This document shows, piece by piece, positions 28,827 to 36,999 of a stretch of DNA of 64,000 nt. The DNA lies in NCBI RefSeq assembly GCF_035627495.1, contig NZ_DASPLO010000175.1, forward strand, positions 1-64,000. Direction: 5' to 3'. Position numbers and translations under genes: made by a program. The DNA comes from Methylocaldum sp035627495. GTDB lineage: Bacteria; Pseudomonadota; Gammaproteobacteria; Methylococcales; Methylococcaceae. Position 1 is the stretch's first letter. Each line of letters starts with the position of its first letter. The notes beneath the pieces are model-generated. The model was not told where the DNA came from, ran no database searches, and worked only from the letters and a program-made list of their open reading frames with translations.

Positions 28827-29155
28827 CGGTTTTGATGAACTCGTCCGCTTCCCCTTTCACTCCAAACTCCATCCAACTGAGTTGAGCGAGGCTCTCGAAC
28901 GATGCGGTGCACTTCGTTTACCGCATCCTACGCAGGCTCACTGGAAGCCATCCGGAAGTTTCCGCCCGATATTCGCCGGCATGCCGGCTATCAACAGTAG
29001 TACGCCACCGAGGCGACACCTGCCTTGAAGTTTTTCGTTAGAAGTGCCTGTGCCCGTAACACGGGTACTTGGTACGATGGGTTGACCTTTTTACCTGTTT
29101 GGTGTCACTTTTCGTCTTTGAATTCTCCCTGCATTTACTGTTCAAGGGGTGTCCT
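28827..29155. other. intergenic stretch, no gene recognised
   Basis: About 330 bp between the bestrophin gene and the degenerate kinase gene. Open frames are short and unlike proteins. An AAGGGGTG ribosome binding site at its end fixes the kinase start at 29156. Confidence 0.45.
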
Positions 29156-30559
29156 ATGGTGGTGCAAGATCGGGACTATTGGAAGAATCGGGTTTCGGTG
29201 CCTGGCGAGATGCGTGAGGTGCACAAATCCGGAAAACCCATTCGGACTAAACGGCGTCTCGCGTTCGTGGTGTTCTTCGGTTTTTGCGCCTTCTGGCTCG
29301 TGCAAAGCCATGACGGGTTCGGCGGGTTTGCCGATCGCGTTACGACCCTGCCTACTGCGCTGAAAGGTGTTCGTGCATCGCTCGAGCAGACACCGGACAA
29401 ACTCCTCAAGGCCGAAAGCGACAATAAGATGGGGTCACTGGTCAACGAGTTGTCGGAAAAGAAAAAGCTGTTTTATGACCAAATCGTCGGTTTTGCGGCC
29501 GACGCTAAAGCCCGGCTGTCGATAGATGAGGCCTTTCAGGGGCTGCAGGATGCCGTGAACGGGTTCTGGCAGGACGCTTTAAGCCGGGTTGATGGAGCAG
29601 TTCGTGACCTTCCCGAGCACTCGGGAGCGGTTCGGCAGGACCTTCTGGTCAAAGGGGCCATAGTGGGCATGCTGGTGCTGATTTGCCTCGGCTTTGGTTC
29701 GGGTCTGCTGGCCGTGTTTACCAGATCGATCCGGCAACTGGATGAATCCATCCGAAGGCTGGGAGCGGGAGATTTTGGAAAACCCATCAGGGTTACTGGA
29801 CCGAAAAACCTTCGGCATCTCGGCGACCGGCTCGACTGGCTGCGCGCCCGTCTGTTGGGTCGGGAAGAGTCGAAGCAACAGTTCATGAGCAAGGTCTCGA
29901 ACGAATTCGAAACACCGCTTTCCGGTATTTTCGAAAGTACTGGGCTGCTCATGGCCGAGGCGGCCGGCGCGTTGAATCCGGAGCAACGCGACCTCGTGGC
30001 GCGGCTGAGCCAAGACGTTCAAAAATTGCAAAACCTGTTTGATGAGTCGCTCCACTATAACCAGGTCAAAGACAATCCATCGCCGCAACCGAAGAACGCG
30101 GTAAACATGAAGACATTGCTGGCATCCGTCATCGAAGATTATCAGGACTCCCTAAAGGCGAAGTCCCTTACCATCAAGGAGTTGGTACAACCGGTCGAGT
30201 TTTTCGGGGTTCCCGACCAAGTGCGAACGATCGTTGACAACCTGCTCTCCAACGCCATCAAGTTTTCCCCGGAAGGAGGCAAAATCCGGATCATTCTTCG
30301 TGACTTGGGAACCGGTATTCAGCTGGAGGTCGAAGATGACGGTCCCGGCATCGACGCCACCGAGCGTCCACGGATATTCGAGCCGTTTTTTCGAGGCAAG
30401 GCAGCCCAAACGATCGACACCGAAGGTGCCGGATTGGGGCTGGCGATCGTGAGCGAGTGCGTGGCCAATCACCAGGGGAAAGTCGAGAGCATCGAGCCGC
30501 GGCAGGACGAACAGGGTGCCCGCATCCGAGTTGAGCTTCCGCTGGTGGAGGCTACTTGA
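29156..30559 (+). CDS. degenerate sensor histidine kinase (H-box His replaced by Asn)
   Basis: 467 residues from ATG 29156. Membrane helices at about 34-50 and 162-187 flank a periplasmic part of about 110 residues; a HAMP region follows. The dimerisation helix reads KVSNEFETPLSGI, so the phosphorylated His of the usual SHE-L-TP box is Asn249 (codon AAC at 29900). The ATPase domain looks intact: N-box DNLLSNAIKFS, DDGPGI and GAGLGLAIV. The general layout recalls GlrK/QseE, followed here by a broken lipoprotein gene as QseG follows QseE. No response regulator adjoins it. It may be an ATP-binding pseudokinase or a decaying gene. Confidence 0.85.
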   Translation: MVVQDRDYWKNRVSVPGEMREVHKSGKPIRTKRRLAFVVFFGFCAFWLVQSHDGFGGFADRVTTLPTALKGVRASLEQTPDKLLKAESDNKMGSLVNELSEKKKLFYDQIVGFAADAKARLSIDEAFQGLQDAVNGFWQDALSRVDGAVRDLPEHSGAVRQDLLVKGAIVGMLVLICLGFGSGLLAVFTRSIRQLDESIRRLGAGDFGKPIRVTGPKNLRHLGDRLDWLRARLLGREESKQQFMSKVSNEFETPLSGIFESTGLLMAEAAGALNPEQRDLVARLSQDVQKLQNLFDESLHYNQVKDNPSPQPKNAVNMKTLLASVIEDYQDSLKAKSLTIKELVQPVEFFGVPDQVRTIVDNLLSNAIKFSPEGGKIRIILRDLGTGIQLEVEDDGPGIDATERPRIFEPFFRGKAAQTIDTEGAGLGLAIVSECVANHQGKVESIEPRQDEQGARIRVELPLVEAT

Positions 30560-30769
30560 AGGAAGGCAGTTGTTCTTGGGGCAGCGGTGCTTACTCTTGC
30601 GTTTCTGAGCGGCTGTGCGGCATTTCAGTCGCTGCGTGACAGTAGCCGTAGGCAGAATGGGACCGGTCTTGGCGGTCGGTTTGTCGAAGACGTCGAAGCG
30701 CTGGGTCGTGATGTCGCCGGTCGGGCGGTCCAAACTTTGATTTCGGTCAGCTTATGTGGGGCGGACTAA
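30556..30769 (+). pseudogene. truncated lipoprotein gene (QseG position)
   Basis: After the kinase stop, the frame reads RKAVVLGAAVLTLAFLSGC, a near-ideal lipoprotein signal ending in the lipobox LSGC, but the codon before it is the kinase TGA. Removing one A near 30559-30560 would let a TTG at 30556 start it. As it stands only a GTG at 30587 gives a 60-residue product with a signal too short to be convincing. The frame ends at 30769 where repeat and IS110 sequence begins. I read it as a lipoprotein gene broken by a 1-nt change and by a rearrangement. Confidence 0.5.
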
Positions 30770-30807
30770 CGTACTCGCGTATTCCGCCGCGTGGGGGCGT
30801 TCCGTTT

Positions 30808-30834
30808 GGCGCATTACGCTAAAGCTAATGCGCC
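30808..30834. repeat. REP-like palindrome at IS110 junction
   Basis: GGCGCATTA and TAATGCGCC are perfect 9-bp arms around CGCTAAAGC. This kind of element ('GGGCGCATTA...TAATGCGCC') is common between genes in gammaproteobacteria. Here it coincides with the point where the IS110 transposase frame stops resembling its family. Confidence 0.65.
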
Positions 30835-31087
30835 CTACACGAGCTGCCACACGCTTCCATAGCCACCAGACACGGTTCAATCTGGCGAAAGTAGCTCAGC
30901 AGGTCTTTCCGCTTCACTTGCTTCCTCAATTGGACCTGCTCATGGCTGTCTACCCCATGAACCTGAAACACGTTCTTTGCGAGATCAACCCCGATTCGTT
31001 TAAGCTTCATTGGGACTCCTCCTTCTGTTGACTGTTTGCATAGAAACTACAGTCTGGCACCTCGATGCCGTTAGGCGGGAGGAGTCC
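30825..31087 (-). mobile_element. IS110-family transposase remnant
   Basis: A frame of 61 codons starting at ATG 31008-31010 matches the N-terminus of IS110 DEDD transposases: KRIGVDLAKNVFQVHGVD, with the first catalytic Asp, and LVAMEACGSS. It then runs directly into the REP-like palindrome and stops; the rest of the enzyme is absent. Upstream, GGACTCCTCC (31013-31022) and GGAGGAGTCC (31078-31087) form a perfect inverted repeat in the element's non-coding end. Inactive fragment. Confidence 0.85.
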
Positions 31088-31110
31088 ATTTCATTGCCCT
31101 ACGCGAACTC

Positions 31111-32475
31111 TTAATCTTGCCAATGAGGACCGGGGCGGCTCTCAGTAGCAGAAGGCGGGAGAACAAGGTGGTGTTCTCTAAGTGGGCGCGGTCGGCTGGG
31201 CTTGATAGCACACCACTGAGTGGTTTCTTCGTAGTTCCAAGCCTGATCGGGTGGGCTTTCCGGTACAAAATAGTGGCAATAAATGTATTCGAGGCTCTTG
31301 GAGCCTGGGTTGAAGCGCCTTGCCGTTGCCAAGATTTTTTCGTGGCGCGCCTTCTCTACTCGATCCCCTTCAACAGCCTCGAAGCCGATATGAACAATAC
31401 TTGGTACGTTATCGGGAAGTTGCTCGGTTGCTTCGGATAGCTTATTTAAAATATCGCGCGCTCTTCCTTTAATTGATGCAGGAGACATGCTTTCCCAACG
31501 AAGCAGAATGGCGAGGGAGCAATCGTTTATATACCGTGGGTTTTCGGCGGGTTCTATTTTCAATGTTGAAATGTAGCTCGCATTACGCATGTACTGACCT
31601 GTCAGCAATTCAAATACCTTCGAACTACCTCCAAGAACATACTCGTTAGTTAATACTGTCCTTAGCGGACTTAGATCTAGATTTCTGATTAAACCATTCC
31701 CAATCTCATCATTCCATGAGAACGACGAGAGAGAAGACTCCAGCCACTGCTTGGCTTTCCTCGTGAGATAGTCGGCGGGTACTGCATCAATCTCTACTGT
31801 GAAATGCACATCACAAAATACGCTTTTCTCTTCACGTCTGAAAAAGGCAGCACTAGGTCCCCAAAGCTTTCGCATCCGAGTGCGTTCACGCTCTCCATAC
31901 TCTCCTGTTTCCATCCGTTTGCACTCGACAGCCCAGATTTGGCCGTCAAGTTCGATATTCATGTCGTGCGTTCGTTTTTTACCAGGTTTCTCTTCTACGA
32001 ACTCAACTTTGGCACCACACCGGCGGTAAGCTGCTGCCACGAGCAGTTCAAAAAGGCAACCGTTGGGCTGCCGCCTGTCTGCCCCTACCATTTTGCAGAC
32101 TCTTGCGTTGAGGCCCGGTATCGATTCCAGCAGTGGTAAGTCACGGCCTATCGCCATGAGTAGTGGCACCACGCGGGAGCCGAAAACTGGCTCGTAGTTC
32201 CAAAAGTGATCAAGGCATGCCTCGGCAAGGAATAGATACCATCCAAAGGTATCATTTTCCGAAAAAATGCGTCCCTTGCCAGTCGGATCATTAAGCAGCC
32301 CAATTGCTGCTGCATAGAGCCTTCTGGTTGCCACTTCGCGCCGCTTGATCCAATCCTTTTCAGACATAAACGATTTCAGCCAATTGACTGCCCGACGCAG
32401 CTCGGGGTGATTGGGCCAACGTTCGTCTCGATTAGGCAGCGGATCGAAAAAATCGTTGGGAATTTCGAAATTCAT
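31111..32475 (-). CDS. uncharacterised protein with PD-(D/E)XK nuclease-like core
   Basis: 454 residues, family not recognised. A PD-(D/E)XK signature is visible: E143 in CLFELLVAAAYRR, D171 in THDMNIELDG, and E184-x-K186 in WAVECKRM, with strand-helix context as in restriction-like nucleases. The flanking helical N-terminus and C-terminal half are unassigned. The gene is visibly lower in GC than its neighbours and sits beside an IS110 remnant, which suggests recent acquisition. It might be a solitary nuclease, a defence effector or a restriction fragment; no methylase or partner gene is present. Confidence 0.75.
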   Translation of the reverse strand: MNFEIPNDFFDPLPNRDERWPNHPELRRAVNWLKSFMSEKDWIKRREVATRRLYAAAIGLLNDPTGKGRIFSENDTFGWYLFLAEACLDHFWNYEPVFGSRVVPLLMAIGRDLPLLESIPGLNARVCKMVGADRRQPNGCLFELLVAAAYRRCGAKVEFVEEKPGKKRTHDMNIELDGQIWAVECKRMETGEYGERERTRMRKLWGPSAAFFRREEKSVFCDVHFTVEIDAVPADYLTRKAKQWLESSLSSFSWNDEIGNGLIRNLDLSPLRTVLTNEYVLGGSSKVFELLTGQYMRNASYISTLKIEPAENPRYINDCSLAILLRWESMSPASIKGRARDILNKLSEATEQLPDNVPSIVHIGFEAVEGDRVEKARHEKILATARRFNPGSKSLEYIYCHYFVPESPPDQAWNYEETTQWCAIKPSRPRPLREHHLVLPPSATESRPGPHWQD

Positions 32476-32738
32476 GTATTTCTCAAAAAAGACGGCATTG
32501 TAAGGACCAAACTGTTGTTATTTGATTTCGGCTTTTTCCGTTTCAGTTGCGCGTCCGGCAAGGCGCTCGGTTTCACGGTCAAGGTATCAATGAGAAAGGC
32601 GCGCTATGAGACGTTCCGGCTTTCGCCATAGAGCCATTGCAGCCCGAGAACGGCCGTTTTTGAAGGAATAATGGGTTTTTACTGTCGGGTGCACGCGGAT
32701 GCCTTCGAAGATACTGCCACGGGTATCAAAGAGGTTCG
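32476..32738. other. intergenic stretch, no gene recognised
   Basis: About 260 bp between the nuclease-like gene and the DUF2959 lipoprotein. Minus-strand frames contain protein-like fragments but no start, full domain or family match, so they may be debris of an earlier insertion. Confidence 0.35.
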
Positions 32739-33410
32739 TTAGACGGGGCCGCCGACCGACTTGATAAACTCGTCCGCCTCCCGGATCGAGACTTCCATAG
32801 ATTTGATCAGCGCCGAAATGTCGGTTTGAAGACTGTCGAGTTCGCCCCGCAGCGAGGCGATGGCCTGGGCGTTGAGGTTGTGCTTCAGGAACAGGACTTG
32901 GTCGCGGAACGTCAGCAATACGGGGTCCATCTTGGACTCGGCGCGCTTCATGGTGGCGATGAGTTGATCGTAGCGCTGGCGCGTCGCCTTGAGCTTTTGC
33001 TGACTGCTGCGCTTGAGCGACGGATTCTGGTATTGGGACAGTTCGTTCTCCCATTCGTCGAACAAGGCTTCCGAAACATCCTCGATGTCGTCGATTCGCT
33101 TCCGAACCTCATCCGCCTTGGATTGGCTCCGCTCGAACTCCGAATTAAGTTCCTGGTATTTCTCTTCCAGGTTGCCGCCCTTGAATCCCGTAAGCGCGGT
33201 AAATCGCTCCAGCGCACTTTTGAATTGGGTCTTGGCTTCTTCCTGGCTGTCGCGCGCCTTTTCGACGCGGTGCACGAGAATGTCGCGCTTGTGAAAACCC
33301 AATGATTCCGCCGCTCGGTAATAGGCGGAGGAACAACCGGCTAGGCCGATGACAAAAAGCAGAAGCAGAACCAGATTCTGTCTTGCGACAAGCCGCGCAT
33401 AAGTGGCCAT
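32739..33410 (-). CDS. DUF2959 family lipoprotein
   Basis: About 223 residues. A lipoprotein signal (LVLLLLFVIGLAGC, lipobox LAGC) is followed by AYYRAAESLGFHKRDILVHRVEKAR, typical of DUF2959, and a long helical coiled-coil body. It is probably anchored in the outer or inner membrane facing the periplasm. ATG 33410 is preferred to ATG 33419 because GAGAG stands about nine bases upstream of it. Function unknown. Confidence 0.87.
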   Translation of the reverse strand: MATYARLVARQNLVLLLLFVIGLAGCSSAYYRAAESLGFHKRDILVHRVEKARDSQEEAKTQFKSALERFTALTGFKGGNLEEKYQELNSEFERSQSKADEVRKRIDDIEDVSEALFDEWENELSQYQNPSLKRSSQQKLKATRQRYDQLIATMKRAESKMDPVLLTFRDQVLFLKHNLNAQAIASLRGELDSLQTDISALIKSMEVSIREADEFIKSVGGPV

Positions 33411-33556
33411 ATGAAGCATCTCTCAAGAGGAGCGGAAAATCCGTCCGAAGCATCCGATTTCGAGCACGATAGTACGAGTTTCCACCTGCGGCAAACAAGG
33501 CGCTCCGACCACTCGTCTACTGAGGAGACCGCCCGGGCCGACGTTCGTTAGGGTCG

Positions 33557-34864
33557 TCAAGTCCGAACCGCATGCAGCTTGAGAAAATCAGTCGAACATG
33601 CGGTACAGGGATCGTAGTTGCGGATCACCTTCTCCCCGCAAAGCCGTAAGTCCGCATCGCTCCGTTCCGGACCGAACGATTGCAGCGCCCCGTAAAGATC
33701 CTCCTCGATACGCGCCTGATTATGCATGGCCGGGGGGACGATGCGGGCGCGAATCACACGGCCCAGGACATCGAGGTCGTAACGGTGCCAGAGGATGCCC
33801 TGGGGCGCTTCGGTACAGCCAAATCCGCTCCCGGCATGGGCTTGGACTCCAACGTACGACATTTGCGGCTCGTAGCCGTCCAGCAGGCGAATGGCATCGG
33901 TGATCGCAAAATGCACTTCCACGGCGCGCGCCACGATGCTGTGGAACATGTTTCGGCTGGGAAAACCGATGCCGGTTTTGCGCAATGCCTCAGCCACGGG
34001 ATCGGGCAACCGGTCCTGGTTCAAATTAAGGCGAGCCAAAGGTCCTACGAGATAGGGTTTTCCATCGAACAATGAATAACCTGCCCCGGGCGGGTTTTGA
34101 TGCGCCTGAAAATGCCTCTCGAACCGCTCGGCAGCGATGTTCAACCCGGTGCTGGAAACGATGTTGCCGGCGCACATCGCATATTCTTCCGGATGCCGCA
34201 GGGCCACGTTGACGAAAGCTTGCTCGCTGCGAGGCAGATCGATGGCTCCTGTCCAGGCCACCAGTGCTTCCGCGTCCGGCAAGGCTGCGCGCAATCGCTC
34301 GACCAACTGCCTAACCTGAGCCTTGGACGGCACATGGTGAAATCCGCCGACCCGGACTCCGGCAGAGCGGGAGGATGATGCATGAAACAGCCGGATCAAC
34401 TCGCTGCCCAGGTTTTGCAGACGCAAGCCGCGGCGCGCTTCGTCGGGAAAATCCCGGGACATTTCCGCTAGGCTCGGAAAGCCCAGAAAATCCGGCGCGG
34501 CCAGCAAGTGGATATGCAGCGCATGACTCGCGATCCACTCTCCGCAGCACATGACCCGCCGCATGGCCTGAATCCAAGGTGTCGGCCGACAGTCCAATGC
34601 CGCCTCCAGACCCTGCACGGCGCTCACTTGATAGGCCACCGGACCGGTCCCGCAGATACGCGCCACCACGTCAGGTACTTCGAAGCATTCCCGGCCTTCA
34701 AGAAATGCTGCGAGCAACCGGGATTGCTCGGAGATATGGAGCGTAAGGTTTTCGATCCGCCCGTTGTCGATGCGCAAGTCCAAGACAGCATCCCCCTCGA
34801 GACGCGCCGGCCCGGGAAAACCAGTCTTAGTTGCCTGTTGTTCGGTCATGAAGTCGGTTGCCAT
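33557..34864 (-). CDS. orphan NiFe-hydrogenase large subunit homologue with altered ligands
   Basis: 435 residues resembling group 3 (HoxH/MvhA-like) large subunits throughout. The N-terminal metal motif reads RICGTGPVAY (residues 69-78): the second Cys of RxCGxC is Gly74 and the usual His is Tyr78. The C-terminal motif is DPCTACSTD (C420, C423), with Asp426 where His/Arg normally marks the protease cleavage site. Only nine residues follow, so no maturation extension. No small subunit, maturation or diaphorase gene is near. The protein probably cannot hold a normal NiFe centre. It may be a repurposed paralogue or decaying. Confidence 0.85.
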   Translation of the reverse strand: MATDFMTEQQATKTGFPGPARLEGDAVLDLRIDNGRIENLTLHISEQSRLLAAFLEGRECFEVPDVVARICGTGPVAYQVSAVQGLEAALDCRPTPWIQAMRRVMCCGEWIASHALHIHLLAAPDFLGFPSLAEMSRDFPDEARRGLRLQNLGSELIRLFHASSSRSAGVRVGGFHHVPSKAQVRQLVERLRAALPDAEALVAWTGAIDLPRSEQAFVNVALRHPEEYAMCAGNIVSSTGLNIAAERFERHFQAHQNPPGAGYSLFDGKPYLVGPLARLNLNQDRLPDPVAEALRKTGIGFPSRNMFHSIVARAVEVHFAITDAIRLLDGYEPQMSYVGVQAHAGSGFGCTEAPQGILWHRYDLDVLGRVIRARIVPPAMHNQARIEEDLYGALQSFGPERSDADLRLCGEKVIRNYDPCTACSTDFLKLHAVRT

Positions 34865-35475
34865 CGTTTTCCTACCTCGTAGAAAAACGAGGGCATTACT
34901 ATTGATATAGAAGGATCGGGGCAGAGCTGCCCCTTTCGGCCGGATTGGCCTCCCCGCAAGTCATTTCCCGAAAAAGCAACGCGGCGAGCCTTCCGTGTAG
35001 GGGACCACATGCTCGGGAGACTTCGACGAACTGACCGCGACCGCCGCAAGCATCGTCGGTGGCCAGGGAAGTTTTGCGAATCTCAAGTTGCGGTCGGAAG
35101 CGCTTCGAAGCCAGGGTGCCGTGATCGTTCACCGCCGGACCATCCCATCGATACTCGGAGGACTTGGGTACGGTAAAAGATTGGAAAAACGCTTCCTTGA
35201 CAAAAGCAGGGGCATATAGGCCATGTCACGCTCCTTGTAACGTCCATAAATGTATTCGTTCCCCTCGTCGAACGGGTAGCGACAGACGGAAACCCCTCCC
35301 AAGGCATTCCGCAGCCGCGCCGAACTAGGTTACTACTGCCGGTCTGCCTTGCAAAGAACGAGTTTCGAAAACCGCCGCGCGGCTTTGAGATCATCGCACC
35401 GGGCTTCATCCACAGCTACACTTTTACTGATTCCTTCACCTCGACCAGACAACCAAAACATAGGGTCCTGCAATC
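34865..35475. other. intergenic stretch, no gene recognised
   Basis: About 610 bp between divergent genes. Several short minus-strand frames are present, none with a family match. One interrupted frame reads protein-like fragments (for example EGNEYIYGRYKERD) with a stop in its middle, which may be a relic. No RNA gene, terminator or strong repeat was recognised. Confidence 0.4.
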
Positions 35476-36987
35476 ATGGCTCGTGTTATTGCGATCACCA
35501 GCGGCAAAGGCGGCGTCGGCAAAAGCAATCTCGCCGTCAACCTGGCCTGCGCGCTTTCCGATCGGGCGGAAAAAACCTGCCTGTTCGACGCGGATACCGG
35601 CCTCGCCAATGTTAACGTACTGTTGGGCGTACGTCCCGAACTCACGCTCGCCGACTGCCTGGAAGGACAAAGGCTCCTGGACGACGTCATCTTCCGGTAC
35701 CGCGAGAATTTCGACATCATTCCCGCCGCGTCCGGCATCGCGCAGTGCGCCAATCTGGAGCCGGAACAACGGAGCCGGCTGATCCGCGGCCTCGCCGACC
35801 TGGACTCCCGCTACGACTATATCCTGATCGACACGGCGGCCGGCGTGGAAAACAACGTGCAGGATTTCTTGCTGGCGGCAGGCACCGCGATTCTGGTGAT
35901 CACGCCCGAGCCTACGTCGCTTACCGACGCCTTCTCGCTGATCAAGATCCTGAGAAACCGAGGGGCTGATATCAATTATCACGTGCTGGTCAATATGTCC
36001 AAGGACCGGGCTGGCAGTCTGGAGGTATTCAACCGCTTCCAAGCCGCGGTAAAGAACTATCTGAGCCTGGACGTCCATTATCTCGGCTACGTGCCGCTCG
36101 ACGAGGCTTTGCTGGACGCCGTGAGCTTGCAGGCTCCCGTGGCGCAAACCCATCCGGGCGCGCCGGCAAGCCTAGCCATCAAACAGATGGCGGAAGTCGT
36201 TCTGGAACGGCTGCCCGCCGTGGCGGAAGCATCGAATTTCAGCCGCTACTGGAATACGGTGGAGAACAAGCGATCCAGGCAGACGCTCGAACCGCTGACG
36301 GTGGACGCCGACGCGCCCGAGGATTCCCCCGGCGGAACTTACGATTCGCCCTCAAGCGAAATGCATTCGGCACTGCCCAAACGCGCCGGGTTCACTCCGG
36401 CGTTGACGCGGGAATCCATAGAATCCCAGATCGAGACGTATATCAAACGGTTTAGCGCGTTTCCCTTTGATACGATTCAAGCGCTCTACCGTGATCTCGA
36501 AATCAAGGGATTCCCCGAAAACGACTTGAAAGAAATCTGCGGGACCCTCGAAACCATTTACGAACGCTGCCACGAACGGCCGATCAAGAGTCCCGACAGC
36601 ACAATCGTTCAGTTGCTGGCGAACGTTCGCGAATCGGATGAAAAGATCCGCCAGCTTACGGAATTTCTCAGATCCAGCTACGAGAGACAGTTCGACCGCA
36701 GGTTGATCGATCCCTTGGTCGAACTGGAACGCTGGATTTCCGAGGACGATTTCACCGAGGCGGATTTCGTGCGCTTGCTCGAAGAAGCCAGAGGCTGGTT
36801 CCACGTCCGTTTCGGGAAACCCTACGAGGACGAAAAAGACCGCTTGATCAAGGAACTCAGAACCGAAATCGATTCCATGGGCGAGCGGGAAGCGGTGTTG
36901 CAGACCAGCGCCGAGTCCTTGATGGAAGCCTTGCGATCGCTTCGGGATTCCAAAATGCGCCTGGACGAGCTGGCGCAGCGCCAATAG
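35476..36987 (+). CDS. MinD/FlhG-type ATPase with long C-terminal extension
   Basis: 503 residues. The deviant Walker A is GKGGVGKSN with the signature Lys. DADTGLANVNVLLG and the switch region YDYILIDTAAGVE are typical of the YlxH/FlhG branch of MinD ATPases (residues 1-260). Residues 310-503 form a charged helical extension without a recognised domain, ending in a coiled coil. No flagellar genes adjoin it. It may position or regulate a membrane-associated machine; the partner is unknown. The gene stands alone between a 610-bp gap and a convergent phosphoesterase gene. Confidence 0.85.
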   Translation: MARVIAITSGKGGVGKSNLAVNLACALSDRAEKTCLFDADTGLANVNVLLGVRPELTLADCLEGQRLLDDVIFRYRENFDIIPAASGIAQCANLEPEQRSRLIRGLADLDSRYDYILIDTAAGVENNVQDFLLAAGTAILVITPEPTSLTDAFSLIKILRNRGADINYHVLVNMSKDRAGSLEVFNRFQAAVKNYLSLDVHYLGYVPLDEALLDAVSLQAPVAQTHPGAPASLAIKQMAEVVLERLPAVAEASNFSRYWNTVENKRSRQTLEPLTVDADAPEDSPGGTYDSPSSEMHSALPKRAGFTPALTRESIESQIETYIKRFSAFPFDTIQALYRDLEIKGFPENDLKEICGTLETIYERCHERPIKSPDSTIVQLLANVRESDEKIRQLTEFLRSSYERQFDRRLIDPLVELERWISEDDFTEADFVRLLEEARGWFHVRFGKPYEDEKDRLIKELRTEIDSMGEREAVLQTSAESLMEALRSLRDSKMRLDELAQRQ

Positions 36988-36999
36988 GGCTTAACGCGA

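Noticed and set aside
34846..35409. Minus-strand frames upstream of the hydrogenase-like gene as a possible small subunit
   Set aside because: They contain no CxxC-type iron-sulfur motifs or other small-subunit features and are short and interrupted.
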